Assembly (NCBI GenBank): GCA_031841125.1
Contig: CM063113.1
Location: 25,255,312-25,319,311, forward strand
Origin: Acanthococcus lagerstroemiae
Taxonomy: Eukaryota > Arthropoda > Insecta > Hemiptera > Eriococcidae
Reading direction: 5' to 3'
DNA length: 64,000 nt
Part shown: in pieces, positions 1 to 11,934 of the stretch
Position numbering within the stretch: the first letter of the stretch is position 1
Layout: each line of letters opens with the position of its first letter
Translations under genes and position numbers: made by a program
The notes under the pieces: generated by a model
Database searches by the model: none
The model's input: the letters and a program-made list of their open reading frames with translations, nothing else
What the model was told of the DNA's origin: nothing

Positions 1-1004
1 TGTTCCCTTGATTACGCTGTTCATGCAGTTCAGTTCTGGAAAGCATGTAAATGATCATATTTAATCGGCAATGATATTTTTCCTTCGTTCTTGGCCGATT
101 TCGGAAGTAAATAGAATAGAACAGTTGGTTACAGGCTATACATACTACAGTTCGTTAACAAAACAGTGTATACAGCACAGGTCTCAGGAAAAACAAGGAA
201 TTTCGAAATGTAACAAGTTATTTTCTTAAATAATGACTTTCTATCATTAACACGATACTGGAAGAACTTTGAACGAGTCTGGAAGAATCGAGTAATTCAA
301 AACGGGGCCAGATATCAGTTTTTACCGCCCTCTCCCTGGAGTGAATGTATTGCCCCTTAAATAGGTCGTACACAAGTCTTCTCCGGAATCTTTGAGAATC
401 AAGACAGTAACCGACGGAATTTGAACACTGGAACAGTATTATGGAAGTCTTAAGAATGTCAAGGATATGGCTTATAATGGTCGTAATCTTAAAACTGTTC
501 CTATACCCTGTTGACCAAATCTTAATCTTGAATAGATTTCTTTGCGGTGAATGAAACCAATAACTCTAAAAGTTGAATCCATTTGAATTATTGATGTAAA
601 CATCTTGGGTACCGTCAGGCAGAGGGCAGTATAGAGGCATTTGCCCCGTAGTGAGATTTTCTACTTATTTTACGCAAAATTGTAAAATTTTCAACTTAAC
701 GTCAGATAAAAGGCAACAATTTTTCAACGTAACCTTTCCAGCAATAGAAAATCCCGTTCTTGGAAAAAAAAATCTCCTTTAATTATTCACTTATTTTTAT
801 TTATTTATTTTGCTCATAGGTCTCCAAGTCACTCTTGCTGGCATTCCCTTACAGATTTCCTTCGCCCAGGCCAGGAGGTAGAGGAAGTGCTAGGCCTAAT
901 ATGTAATATGAAATACACTGGAACGTCATACGCCGTAGATAAGTTTGCTGATACGTAGTGGCTTTAGGAGCTGCCAATGTATGCAATCTCGTGCAGCCTT
1001 ATAG

Positions 1005-1677
1005 CAGAGTGGCCACTTTTCTGGAAATCCTGGAAGTCAGGAAAAAGTCAGGGTATTCAGTAAGACGTGGAAATGTCAGTGAAAAGTCAGGGAATTTTGA
1101 AATAAAATTTTTATGATGTGAAAGTATTGTACTATTTTCTCTGTCAGACCAGGGTGTCTACTAATTATGAAAGTCATGAAAGGCATTAAACGCCATACAT
1201 TTTTCTCCGTGGTCATGAAAATTCAAACAGTAATGATAACGTCATAAATTTTAACTGACGGTGATAAATTTTTGCAAAATTACATAATAATGGAATTACA
1301 ACATGGGAAAAGGAAATGGAAGTACATTAATTAATGTTGTCCCACCGCTGCCTATTTTTATTTTATTTTTTTGTCAAGGTTACGGAGAATTTTCAAATTT
1401 CCACTAAAAAATTGAATTTAAAACGAAATTATGAACGCGCGTCCTTTGACCAACAAAAATAAGGTCATAGAAATTACCATGAAAAGGTCATGAAAAAGTC
1501 ATGCATTTCAGAATTATTGATTCACTAAACACCCTGCAGACTCAATTGAACTTTTTTTTTATTTTAAATAATTTGTTTGTTATGAAAAAATTAGAAAATG
1601 GACTGGAAAAAGTTGAAAAATCTGGAAAAGTTGGGGAAAAGTCCGGGAATTTTATCCTCGGAAAAAATAGTCACCCT
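1005..1677. mobile_element. hAT-like non-autonomous element (CAGAGTGGCCAC ends), with a nested MITE
   Basis: The left end is CAGAGTGGCCACTTTT and the right end runs to AGTCACCCTA, the inverted form of a CAGGGTGGCCAC-type hAT terminus. Internal GGAAAAGTCAGGGAATTT motifs are typical of this MITE family. No transposase is present. The target duplication is not clear. A second element sits inside at 1150-1536. Unit 2 keeps only the right end (about 13452-13491). Confidence 0.55.
1150..1536. mobile_element. MITE with CAGGGTGT(C/T)TA termini, nested
   Basis: Starts CAGGGTGTCTAC and ends TAAACACCCTG, inverted ends of a hAT-type family also seen at 25581, 52799 and 59420. A short CAGAC repeat flanks it (1145-1149 and 1537-1541). 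No coding capacity. Confidence 0.5.
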
Positions 1678-2311
1678 ATATGAGAAGAGAAAATGATGAT
1701 GATCTCAACTAAAAAATTGCATTTGAGTACTTATAGAAAATATAAATAACATACTGACGCTAAATTTCATTGAAAAATACTAGAGTTTCACCCCAGATCC
1801 AAAAATTTTAAGAAGATCTGGATATCACGTTGTGTAAAACACTCGTTAAAAATCTTCTTCAATTAATTTTTGGTCTAAAATTGAGAAATTGTTTGCTGCT
1901 TTCTACTATCATTGAATTTTCTGTCAATCTCCATGTGATGATTCCACCCCCCCCCCCGTCTCGAAAATTCTTAGTACTACGTTTTAAACTCAATATCCTA
2001 ATCAATGATTATATCTCCAGTCTTTTCTACCAAGTATAACCCATTTTAAAACGAAATCCTAGATTCATCAGTGGTACTCTATTGATGCCTCTAAAACAGA
2101 CTTTCAAGCCTTTCCGGTTCCTTTGGGAAACTTTGGGGAGGATGAGGGTCACGTTTGATCAAACTGGGAGTTCAGAAGAGTTTCATGAAGTCTTGAGACT
2201 ATTCTGAGCCACATCCCCACGCGCGTGCACACATGCACACATTTACGGTGGGTCCAGATGTACCCTGTGCATTCCAGTCAATGTCCAGGGTAGCTTCCTG
2301 GATCCGCCACT

Positions 2312-2600
2312 AATACGGTTAAAGTGAAAATCTATTACAAATAAGACGTTGAACAAGTCGACAAAAATCTTGGCACTTATCCTCAACTGTCACTAAGTTT
2401 TCAGCCAGCAGTCAGAAAGAGTGATGAGCGAATCTGAAACAGTGATAAAGAATTTGCTTCCAGAATCTTCAGCAAATCTAGAAGAGCATAGAATCCTGAA
2501 CAAGTACAGAAAAATTTTAATGTTTCTTGAAGGGGCTCAGCGAGCTTGAAACGAGTCCGAATAAGTCTTAACTGAAGAAAGTGTGAATGGTTTCTGACAG
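2312..2600. repeat. Partial direct repeat within unit 1
   Basis: The sequence from TGGTTAAAGTGAAAATC onward (acgttgaacaagtcgac...) recurs at 3391-3570 and 4125-4180. Unit 2 has it once (15541-15890). Unit 1 therefore carries an internal duplication that brackets the foldback repeat at 2703-3140. Confidence 0.55.
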
Positions 2601-2702
2601 TCTTATAAATTAATTTGAATGAGTATTAAAAAGTGTGTTGAGCATGCTTAAAGTAGTCGGATATCAGCTAGTTTGGAGGAATCTTGAATGAGTCACCTCT
2701 AC

Positions 2703-3140
2703 ATATTATACGCCTGCATCTTCCATAACACTACACAACAGCATAAAAAACAATGAGATGAGATTATGTGATTTTAGATATATTTTGAATACTGAATACG
2801 ATGGGCGTTAACTATTTTTCTCGAGAACTTCTCGTTTTCCATGTATGGACGCTGTTAAGCAAAACAGAAGTAAGCGACATTTGCTGACAACATGAGTTAT
2901 TAGTATAATTGGAAAGAGCGTAAAAAGTAGAATTTTTCAAAATTGGGCCTCCGATACAAAAATGTGTACTCATCTTGAAAAGGGCTTATCAGTAAACGCT
3001 GTGTCATGTAGTTTCTTTATGGCTCTTGAACTTCAAATAAAATTATTATTATTCTCAAAAACAGATTTTGTCGCTTGGTTCTGTTTTGCTTAACAGTGTC
3101 CATATGTGATATGCCAGGAGGAAAGGGACCTGTGCGATAA
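2703..3140. repeat. Foldback repeat R, copy 1
   Basis: About 430 bases matching 5626-6070. Inside, the arms 2844-2881 and 3066-3104 are inverted repeats around CTGTTAAGCAAAACAGAA, giving a hairpin of about 260 bases. A second inverted pair joins 3100-3140 with 3322-3358 (GGAAAGGGACCTGTGCG type). No ORF. A non-autonomous foldback or MITE element is likely. Confidence 0.55.
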
Positions 3141-3588
3141 AAAAAATTTTGTGATAACATTTGTTTTTGGCTAATCTTTGGCCACTCTTTCACGTGGTGT
3201 TTTGTCGAGAAAATTCTAAAAAATCTTCCCAACCCACTGTAAGTCTTCAAAGTTGAGTGTCTACGAACGTGAAAACGTTATCAATTTAGTTTATTCGCTC
3301 TCCTGTAAAATTTACATTTTTGCGCACAGGGCCCTTTCTTCCTGGCATGTCACATATTCTTTAAATTAATGTTCTCAAATTTTTTTCGTTTTATTCCATG
3401 ACAAATACGACGTTCAACAAGTCGACAAAAATATTGGAAGTTATCCTCGACCATTACAAAGTTTTCAGCCAGTCGGAAAGAATCATGAGCGAATCTGAAA
3501 CAGACTTCAAGAATCTTCAGCAAGTCTAGAAGAGTATAGGTCCCGAACAAAGCCAGAAAAATTTTAATAAAATATATTAAATTAATTA

Positions 3589-4039
3589 CGGCATTTCTTT
3601 GCATATAGGCCCCACCTTTTTTCATGTTTTTAAAACCTCAAATCTGGGGTGCGGCCTATACGCGAAGGCGGCCTATATGCGAAGTACTTTCGATTTTATT
3701 TTCTTTCTCTTCGCGGAGAAATCATTCCGGCAAATGCAACGAAAAACTACGGTAGATTCACCTTATCAGAAGCAAGTAACCTCTCCTCTTCCGACGATTC
3801 CGACCCAGACGAACCCGACACTGCCTCTGATTCTGAGTAAGTTAATTACTACCTGGTATGACGACGATTCTAACACAATTTTTTGTAAATCTATCCCTGA
3901 ATCAATAAATCATAACTTACTGTGTATCTATGTATTGTGTGCGGCCTATATTCGAGTGATAAAAAAGTTTCTGAAACTCTGGTCTCAAAAATGGGGTGCG
4001 GCCTGTATGCGAGGCGGGCCAAAATGCGAAGAAATACGG
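3589..4039. mobile_element. 451-base TA-flanked DNA element (Tc1/mariner-pogo type), deletion derivative
   Basis: Flanked by TA at 3587-3588 and 4040-4041. Ends are inverted: CGGCATTTCTTTGCAT at the left and the reverse complement CCGTATTTCTTCGCAT at the right, with repeated GCGGCCTATATGCG motifs inside. Unit 2 has the empty site (15746-15747), which proves insertion. A plus-strand reading frame ends at 3840 in a Ser/Asp-rich acidic tail (SSSDDSDPDEPDTASDSE), possibly the last part of a lost transposase. Superfamily is inferred from the TA duplication. Confidence 0.75.
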
Positions 4040-5625
4040 TAATAATAATTTTGAATAAAATATTAAATTTAATAGATTATTTAAGTTTAAAAAAAAAGAA
4101 TTTTATTTATTCTAATAATTTTAAATATGTCCTTAAGGGGCTGAGCGAGCTTGAAACGAGTCTGAATGAGTCTTAACTACATGAAAAAAATCTCTTGAGT
4201 GTCTTGAGCAGCATTTAATTTAGGTTGAGAGGGAGAATGAACAATGCTGAGGGAGTTGATGTGGACCATTTGAAGAAAGGAAGAAGAAAATAAATGAATG
4301 GGGGAAAAATAGGTACTTGAAGAACATCTGTCTTTATGGTTAAGGGAAAGAATTTAACAAATTGACCTCGGTTGCATTTCCTCCTAATCCATAGCTTTAT
4401 ACGGGTAATTCTCCCAGTAACTCGTAATTGTAAGGGTTTTTTTTTAAAGCATTTTTGAATTAATTTTTTGATGGATTTTTTTCATGGAATATGTAATGTA
4501 TACAGTACCTTAAGGCATGTATGAGTTTCAGCAATCTACCACCCCCCTAGTTGAGACAGGGGAATACGATTTCTAAATGAAGAAGGAATTTTTGTAGAAT
4601 CGTGTGCTCTATCATAATTCATCGAGAACTCAAATTCCCAAAATTTGCACATAGATTGTTCTTGTTTAACACGGCTGTGTTGAATACTTGACGCAATCAG
4701 TGAAATATGTTTTTTATTACGGGAAGCATAAGACTATTTTTCCGGATCCTTTATTTCAATTTGCAGTGTTATGCATGAAGGAAAATCGATAACTCCAGGA
4801 TCCTTACCGATAGATAATCGATTAGAGGCGAGCTTATCGATTTAAATCGATTTTGGATCTATTTTTTGACAGCCCTAACTCGGATATGACGAAGGAAAAA
4901 AATCTTGTAGACGACGAAGGAAAATTTTGTGTATAAATTGATTGTAGGCAGCCAGCAGTACGAAAAAATTTAATACTGAGCACGTTAAATTCTACAGTGT
5001 TGGCTTGCTACTTGTGATAACTGCTTCACAGTGTATTACTGCAGTCTGCGAAGGAAAATTTAAAGTACGGAAAGTCGATTTTCAGTTAAAAAGTATTATG
5101 TATAACCATATTAACTTCAAAATTTTTGGAAATTATTTTGTGGACGAGACATAACATCCTTCTAACTATAAGGATTGAGAGGGCTTCTATTTTTTTTTCG
5201 GCAACAAATTTCACCCACAAAGCACCACAAAAAATGTGCAAACTACTAAGGAATAAAAGTGGTTACACAACTTCAACGTGGCCTGTAGACTCTCTTAAGG
5301 GGCCAAAATTTTGGGCAGCGCCGTCAAATGACTTGCACAACGTATCTCTTTAAGAAAAACATTCCACATACATTTTTTATTAGAAATATCTGTCTGTGTG
5401 ACGCGTTTTTATGAAAAATCCGTGAGTGGTTATGTAGACGACGATGGAATTTTGACCATAATTTAACAGTTTGGGGAAGTTAGGTATGTCGGTTATGTAT
5501 TTTGAACTCTTTGGTAGTTTGACGTGATAGAAGAGATTTACACTTATCTAACAAAAAAAAATTATTGTTCTAACATTCTTAGTTTTTGAGATACTAAACG
5601 GTTACTTAAATATTGAGTTATTGGG

Positions 5626-6070
5626 AGAATGACCCATACGCCTTCATCTTCCATACACTACACAACAGCATAAAAAACAATGAGATGAGACTATGTGATT
5701 TTAGTTATATCTTGAATGCTGAACACGATGGCGTTAACCATTTCTCTCGAGAACCTCTCGTTTTCCATGTATGGACGCTGTTAAGGAAAACAGAAGAAAG
5801 CGACATTTGTTAACAAAATGAGTTATTATAGTATCGTTGGAAAAAGCGTAAAAAGTAGATTTTTTTTTAATTGGGCCCCCGGTACACAAATGTGTACCCA
5901 CGTTGAAAAGAGCTTATCAGAAAACGCTATGTCATGTAGTTTCAATATGGCTCTTGAACTTCAAATTAAGCTATTCTAAAAAAAAAACCACAGATGTTGT
6001 TGCTTGGTTCTGTTTTGCTTAACAGCGCCCATGTGTGACATGCCAGGAAGAAAGGGACCTGTGCGCAAAA
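5626..6070. repeat. Foldback repeat R, copy 2
   Basis: Second copy of the 2703-3140 repeat in the same orientation. Inverted arms lie at about 5770-5808 and 5998-6034. It is followed to 6330 by short GTGT/ACAC palindromes. The whole stretch is absent from unit 2. Confidence 0.55.
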
Positions 6071-7191
6071 AAATAAATTTTTGTGATAACAACTGTTTTT
6101 GGTGTTCGTTTAGACACAAAAATTGACACTTTTTAACACCGAGTGTTACACCCAGCAATTTTTGCCTTTCGATTTGTTCTGTGGAGAACGTCGGTGTTCA
6201 GTGTTTTCTGTAACACTGGTGTTGACACTGGCGTTTATAATTTTAACCCTGCTCCCGGAGTAGGGTTGAGTTTGGTGTCAATTGGTGTCACGGTGTATTT
6301 TTGTGGTTTTGGCTGAATGTTTATGTTTTGTTCGATTTAATCACTACAAACCCAACATTTTTGTGTACACGTGACGTCATTTCAGTGATACACCGAGTTA
6401 ACCCTAGCCCAATACTGTGAGGCTAAACGAACACGGCTTCTGCCTGTTATTTCAAGAACATTAGAAGTCTGTTCTTGTAACTTGCAGCATTCAGAAAGTA
6501 TGGTGTCGCAGTACGGAAGTGTTCCTGTTACCATGCCCTCATTAAAGCAACCCTTCACTTTGAAAAGGTGCCAATCATTTCTGATATTCTTCAGGACCAT
6601 TTTCAGGTAATTTTTTTTAGGTAAAGGTAGATTTTCAAAATTTTACTTCCTTTTTTAAAATTCAACCCGCAAATACTCTCTGCCGAAACAGGCTAGCTAG
6701 AGTGTCAGAGTGCAGACTACACCTTCGTAATGGTTTTCAGTTTATTGGCCTTTTAATATTTTCATGTTAAAAGTACAAAACTTTTGTTTTCTCCTAACCA
6801 GCACTTCAACCAGTCATTGGCAGATTCAGTGTCTTTCTCCCCATGACCTGTTTGCTCCTAATCCACAGACTCGACTAACTATTTATCGGTACACTCCCTA
6901 ATTATCTTTGAGAAGTCAAAACTCAGAATGATTTACAACTGTATAGGTATGAATAAAATTGAAATATATTGAAAATTGCAAGTTCATGAACAAAAATATG
7001 ATATGTGTTGACTACGTAAAAGATACAAAAAGGAATAAGTTTATGAACATTGTGGCGAGTAAAAACATAGGCGAATGAAATTCCATCTCCTTTGAAGCAA
7101 TTTTTTCAATATAAATGAAAACAGTAGTTGATATGGGGCTCTGGAGACACAAAAGTCGACCGCGCTCACATGGTCTCTGGCTTGAACTACT

Positions 7192-10100
7192 TCAACCACA
7201 GATACCCAACAATACCTTCTTGTAGTCTCCGGAAGTGTCATCCTGCGAATAAAATCATTCGATTAGTAATCAGAAACCAGCGGTAGGTTGTTACCTGTAA
7301 TGGTCATTATACTGACTTCGATCCAGCTTTCCAATGATTTTCCGTACACCTGTTTAAACGTTACTTTAATATCCCCCAGATCGATTTCCGATCGACCCAC
7401 GATGATGCGAGTAAGTGTCTTCTCATCAGTGCCCAAGCCTTTCATACTCTTGTATAACCTTTCGGCGAAAAATCCAACCCTGCTCTTGAGACACTGGACT
7501 GTGAACACACAATGTAGTCGTTAAGATTACCAATATAGTTGTCTGACTTTTAATATTCATCAGGAATACAATGTTTACCGAGAGCTAGAAAAGCTTCGCG
7601 AATGTCACCGGAGAAGTGTTGTTCGATAACCTTCTCAATATCGTGCCCAACTATAGCCTCATATTCCAGAAACACTCTATGTAAATGCTGGTAACTGCGC
7701 GAAGTCAGGATCTTGTGGAACACGGATTCTTCGGTGCCCCATTCTCCAGCTGCTGTAATTTGGACACAATACGTAATGAATTTTAGGTTTTGCAATTTGC
7801 AACTTCCTGTACTAGGTTAGGTTCGGTTTGTGTGTTGTAGGTAGAAATACCTGCTTCACAGAGAGCCTTCGCATCTTTTTTAGCCAACACTTCGTCCACT
7901 CGTTCATGTTCGTCTCGAATTCCCTGCAATTAAATGGTTTTATTTCTTTCGTGTTATATTCTTATATATGTACTAGTTTGTATTGAAGATATAATATGTT
8001 TTATGTTTATAGTTCAAGTTGAACTATCGAAAAAAAGTTCGAACTTTGGATCTTGACAACTGATTCTGATGGTATATGGAGAAAAAGGGATGAGATGTGG
8101 CGTGGAGGCTCGTTTAACTTCTGTTCGTCAATAAACCGAGACATTTTTCTTCGCTGGTGATATAATCGATGGAAAACTGTAAGTATTACTTTTGAATTCC
8201 AGTATAGTTGTAGTCTTTTTGATACGTCATATCAGCGGAATGATTGAGAACCTACAGATTGACCTCGTTTTGGTTATGGAAAATGACAGGGGAAGAAGAA
8301 ATGATTCTTAGGAGTCATAATGATTACACGAAACAGGCTTGTTCATTTTCCCCGTAATGTGAAAATATGCTAACTTACCTTTGCCATTGATACACAGAAT
8401 TTTCTGAAATAACCAGATGTATCGCCTATCAGGTCTTCCTCCAAGCTAGTTCCGTACACTGTTGAAAAATAGAGGTAATTTAATTAATCACATCCGGTTT
8501 ATAACATCTCTGCTGGCTGAACAATCTGATGATTGTGATGTGGTGGGACGTATGGCGATGCACGTATGCCAACATGTGGCACCTGAGACACCGCACTGCC
8601 CGGCCCCGGAAACTACCCTATCGATTATCGCATCATGATGGTGGTAGGGCAAGTACTAATGAAATTTGATAACTTTATTTTACAATTGAGCCCTTTTAGT
8701 CCAGTAGAATTATCCAAAAAAGAAACAATAAATGTATGGAAAAGTTCGTGGATATCTAAATGTTATCGTAGAGTGTCAGTTGGGCATGCTGATCAGTGTG
8801 CTAAAAGTCGCATATGGATCACAGTGAAGCCCCTTTTCCCAAGAAAATAGATTAACAACGTCGACTTTTATGAATATGTGTCGGATCAGAATTTATATCA
8901 AACAAAAAAAGGTTCTTTCCCTAATTATTGTATGTAAGGAAAGTTCTTTAAGCATTTTTCGTTTCTACCCCAGGACCATCGTTAAGAAGCGGTGTCAAAA
9001 TTACCGATGTCATGTGACAGAGACCTTATGAAAGACATCGTTGAATTTCTGACATTTTTCCAATACCACAAGTTTGCTAATGACCGCAGTCCCGTTTCTC
9101 TAACAGCCCCACTAGTGATCCGTATTCCCTCATCCTGAGAAACCACACTTTTAACTAGGTATTTTCATTTTTTTTATCGTTCCCAGCAAGAACTTGAATA
9201 GAAAAATGCTTACAGATGTTATCAGTAGCGTGAGCATCACTTTAGGGTCATTGAATTCAAATTTGAATTTGGCTCAACTGAGTTAAAATTGTGGTACTTA
9301 GTCAGGAAGCTGGAGTTGAAAATAACCATAAAATACGAGTATAATATAGATATCGTTTCGTATAAGGTTGGAAAGCACCCTACTAATTTTGGTAATGATA
9401 TCACTCCAATTTGTAAATTAAGTCATCTAAGGGGGGCTTAAAAGTGGAAAAATAAATAATCTTAACATGAGTATCGGTTTAGTGGTTTGAAAGGTTGCTG
9501 AACTCATTTTCAGTAATGATTGATTTCACCCTAATACATTGTGAAACTTGAGAGACTTGAGCGGAGTGGAGAAGGGGCTGAAAGGCTGACGTACCACAGA
9601 TTATCGACTCAGTGACCGTCTTCCACTGTCGTATTTCGTAGAATATCTCGAATTGGTGGGTATTCAGGATTTTGCTTATGAGGATACCCTCGCCGAGGCT
9701 ACTTTTTTTTAGTTGTACAATTTAGATATTTTATTATTATTATTATTATTTTCAATATGAGATTGTAATTGTAACACGCCATCTCGTATGATTTTATCAT
9801 AATCTTACTTTTTTGATAACATTCCGCTATGGTCCTAATGCCATAGTTACTGAGAGTACACAATATCTCGATGATCGCCGATTCGTCGGTTCCAATACCC
9901 TTGATTGCATCGTTCAGTTCTTTGGCGTAGAAGTTGGGTAACGGCATCATCAGCGACAGGACAGCATTTGCAAAATCGCCGCTCAATTTGCTCTTCAGAA
10001 CTTCGAGTAAATCCTGTACACAAATTGATCAGTAATCGATGCGAGAGGACGGATGTATTGTCCAGGTCAAATGTGTTCACTTACACTTTTGTATAAAATT

Positions 10101-11920
10101 CTGTACTCCTTGAGAATCTTCTGACGTTGATTGAATTCTCGTTTGGTGAGAATGATGATGATGGCGTTTTCATTGACTTCATAATGTTCTACTGCGTTAT
10201 ATATGATTTTGGCATCGGCGTGTGCCTGGAAGTTGGCCGCTTCGTATACCACCGGGGTGCACTGTAAAATGATCTCGCGTGAAATTGATGTTAATAACAG
10301 CTTCCAGTCCACTTTTTGGATAGCAAAGAAAGGGCGATATTTGAGTGGTGATTGAATGCCAGTAAAACATTTCGATTTCTGCTTATAAATAACTTCTTGC
10401 GGGGGGCGAAGGTAGAGGATACCTCAAAAGTTCAAGAAATAAGACCTTGTCGGCATAAGTTCGATGGTGAATTTCGATTTCAAAGATCTTTTTGGAGCAG
10501 CATGTGGATCCTGCGGCCAAAGTACCATACAGATTTACATACCTATTCATTTTCTACTCTCAGTGTGATAGTATCAGAAGGGCTAGTCTAGTTTGGAAAT
10601 TCGAACCATCATAGTTCGTCTTTGCAACGCACTTTTTTATGCTAGAAAACGCATAGTAATCTCTATCTTAGAATGCAAAAAAAGTTTAAAACAATTTTTT
10701 AAACTTCCGCATAATATTCCCGAAAACCATTCACACGTATTATTCTTTTGTCTTCTGTATGCTATTTTATGTCTAGTACAACTTCAGGTGTCTATCGGGC
10801 CAGTAAGTCCAATAAAAGTTCTATAATTTTAATACAGATAGTTTTAAATAAAAAAAATGAAAAATGAGGCATAATAATAACGTAGTATTGTCGAAAACTG
10901 AACTTCGATCACTGTCTTCCTTGCTAACTCAATTTTTGCGCATATAAAAAGCGCGAAAATAATCAAAAGGAAGTCCAATATTTTAAATTTTCAAATTTGT
11001 TAAGACACCCTGTATTTCATATCCTATTTACATACTTGTCGCAGGAACAGGTGGAATAACTTTTTTCTCATCCGAATCACGAATTATGGATCATTTTGAC
11101 TTTTTATTGTCATATTTTAGGAATATCTCAAAAATAATCTGAATTGTGGATCACGAATAATTTACTCAAAACTGTTCCGAATACTCGGCCGGACGGCTGA
11201 TCGAGAATTACAATTTTAGTGTCTGATGTGTGCAGCGACGTACCGAAGAGTTTTGCCTGGAGGGAGGGGGTAAAAATTGTGGAAGTTCCAACTGACTAAA
11301 AAAAAACTTTTTTGACCTGCCCGTTGGATTGTTTCAACTGACTTGAACTCGAATCTCCCTAGTATCAATACAAGAGAAGAAAAACCTTGTGTTGTCCCAA
11401 CTTCTCAACTCAATTCCCAAGTATCATAGAAAGAAAAAAAACAAACTTGTTGGATTTTTTCAACTCGCCTGACTGAAATGGTAAATTTTCTCAACTGCTG
11501 AGTGAAAATTCCTACTGGGGGGAGGAAGTTGCCCCCTTCCCCTTGCCCTACCGGTATGCCCCTGGATGTGTGATACAAAGGCAGCACAGTAGTGAGCGTG
11601 GCAGTTCCCTGATTTTGCGTCCCTTGTTTTGGGATTTTCATCTATGAATATATGAAATTATGCGGATAAACAATAAAACTGAATTTCGAAACACTGTCAC
11701 GAATCGCAGAAATAATCTACGAATCGAATCATAGTCACGGATAAGAAATATGATCTGCTGATCGAATTATGGTCAGAGATCAAGATAATAATCCAAGGAT
11801 CGTCATCCGAATTGATTCGAATCGTGCCCGTTTTTGGCTTGTCAAAAATATTCACACACTCTCGGACTATCTTACCTGTGTCGGATAGAATTTGGCGCTA
11901 ATGACGATGGTGACTTCCAT
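7192..11920 (-). CDS. AnxB9-like: Annexin gene A (annexin B9-like), 8 exons, 328 aa
   Basis: Annexins are cytosolic proteins that bind acidic phospholipid membranes in a calcium-dependent way and act in membrane trafficking and scaffolding. Coding exons in order: 11876-11920, 10085-10261, 9809-10013, 8379-8458, 7851-7923, 7579-7752, 7317-7498, 7192-7242. The frame is open throughout (987 nt with stop). The N-terminus is [15 protein letters not shown]; the C-terminus reads [16 protein letters not shown]. Four annexin repeats are visible. Repeat 2 has GIGTDE (113-118), repeat 3 GEWGTEE (196-202) and repeat 4 GLGTDE (272-277), all intact type II calcium-site cores. Repeat 1 has HYEVNE (41-46) where C and D have GFGTDE, so that site looks lost. 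The donor of intron 7 is a weak GTCAGT. Intron 5 ends in a tandem acceptor (CAGCAG) that could add or drop one residue. The start is the only ATG that joins exon 2 in phase 0. Family assignment is firm; the B9 subtype is from memory of the Drosophila protein. Confidence 0.93.
8541..8634. repeat. Short dispersed repeat (about 100 bases), in intron 3 of gene A
   Basis: Begins GGTGGGACGTATGGCGATGC and ends near CCGGAAACTACCC...ATCGCATCA. Related copies lie at 17072-17179, 20441-20533 and, reversed, 58227-58315. GC-richer than its surroundings. No tRNA A/B box or 5S match is recognised. Confidence 0.6.
9731..9750. repeat. (ATT)n microsatellite, intron 3 of gene A
   Basis: About six and a half ATT units. 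Gene B has a slightly shorter run near 21638-21655. Confidence 0.7.
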
Positions 11921-11934
11921 TTTAGCAGCTCACT

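Noticed and set aside
2697..3060. Possible coding content in the repeated block shared with 5626-6070
   Set aside because: Frames differ between the two copies and the block is dominated by inverted repeats.
6382..6600. 72-residue minus-strand frame downstream of gene A
   Set aside because: The corresponding sequence in the gene C flank (32075-32180) is not open in this frame.
7263..7508. Reading gene A as ending at LVSDY instead of splicing to exon 8
   Set aside because: Kept only as a possible isoform. The annexin-typical [16 protein letters not shown] exon follows a proper acceptor in all four genes, so the spliced form is the main call.
7288..7524. Plus-strand frames repeated opposite exon 7 (also 19192-19425 and 33230-33472)
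   Set aside because: Shadows of the annexin coding strand; their conservation is explained by exon 7.
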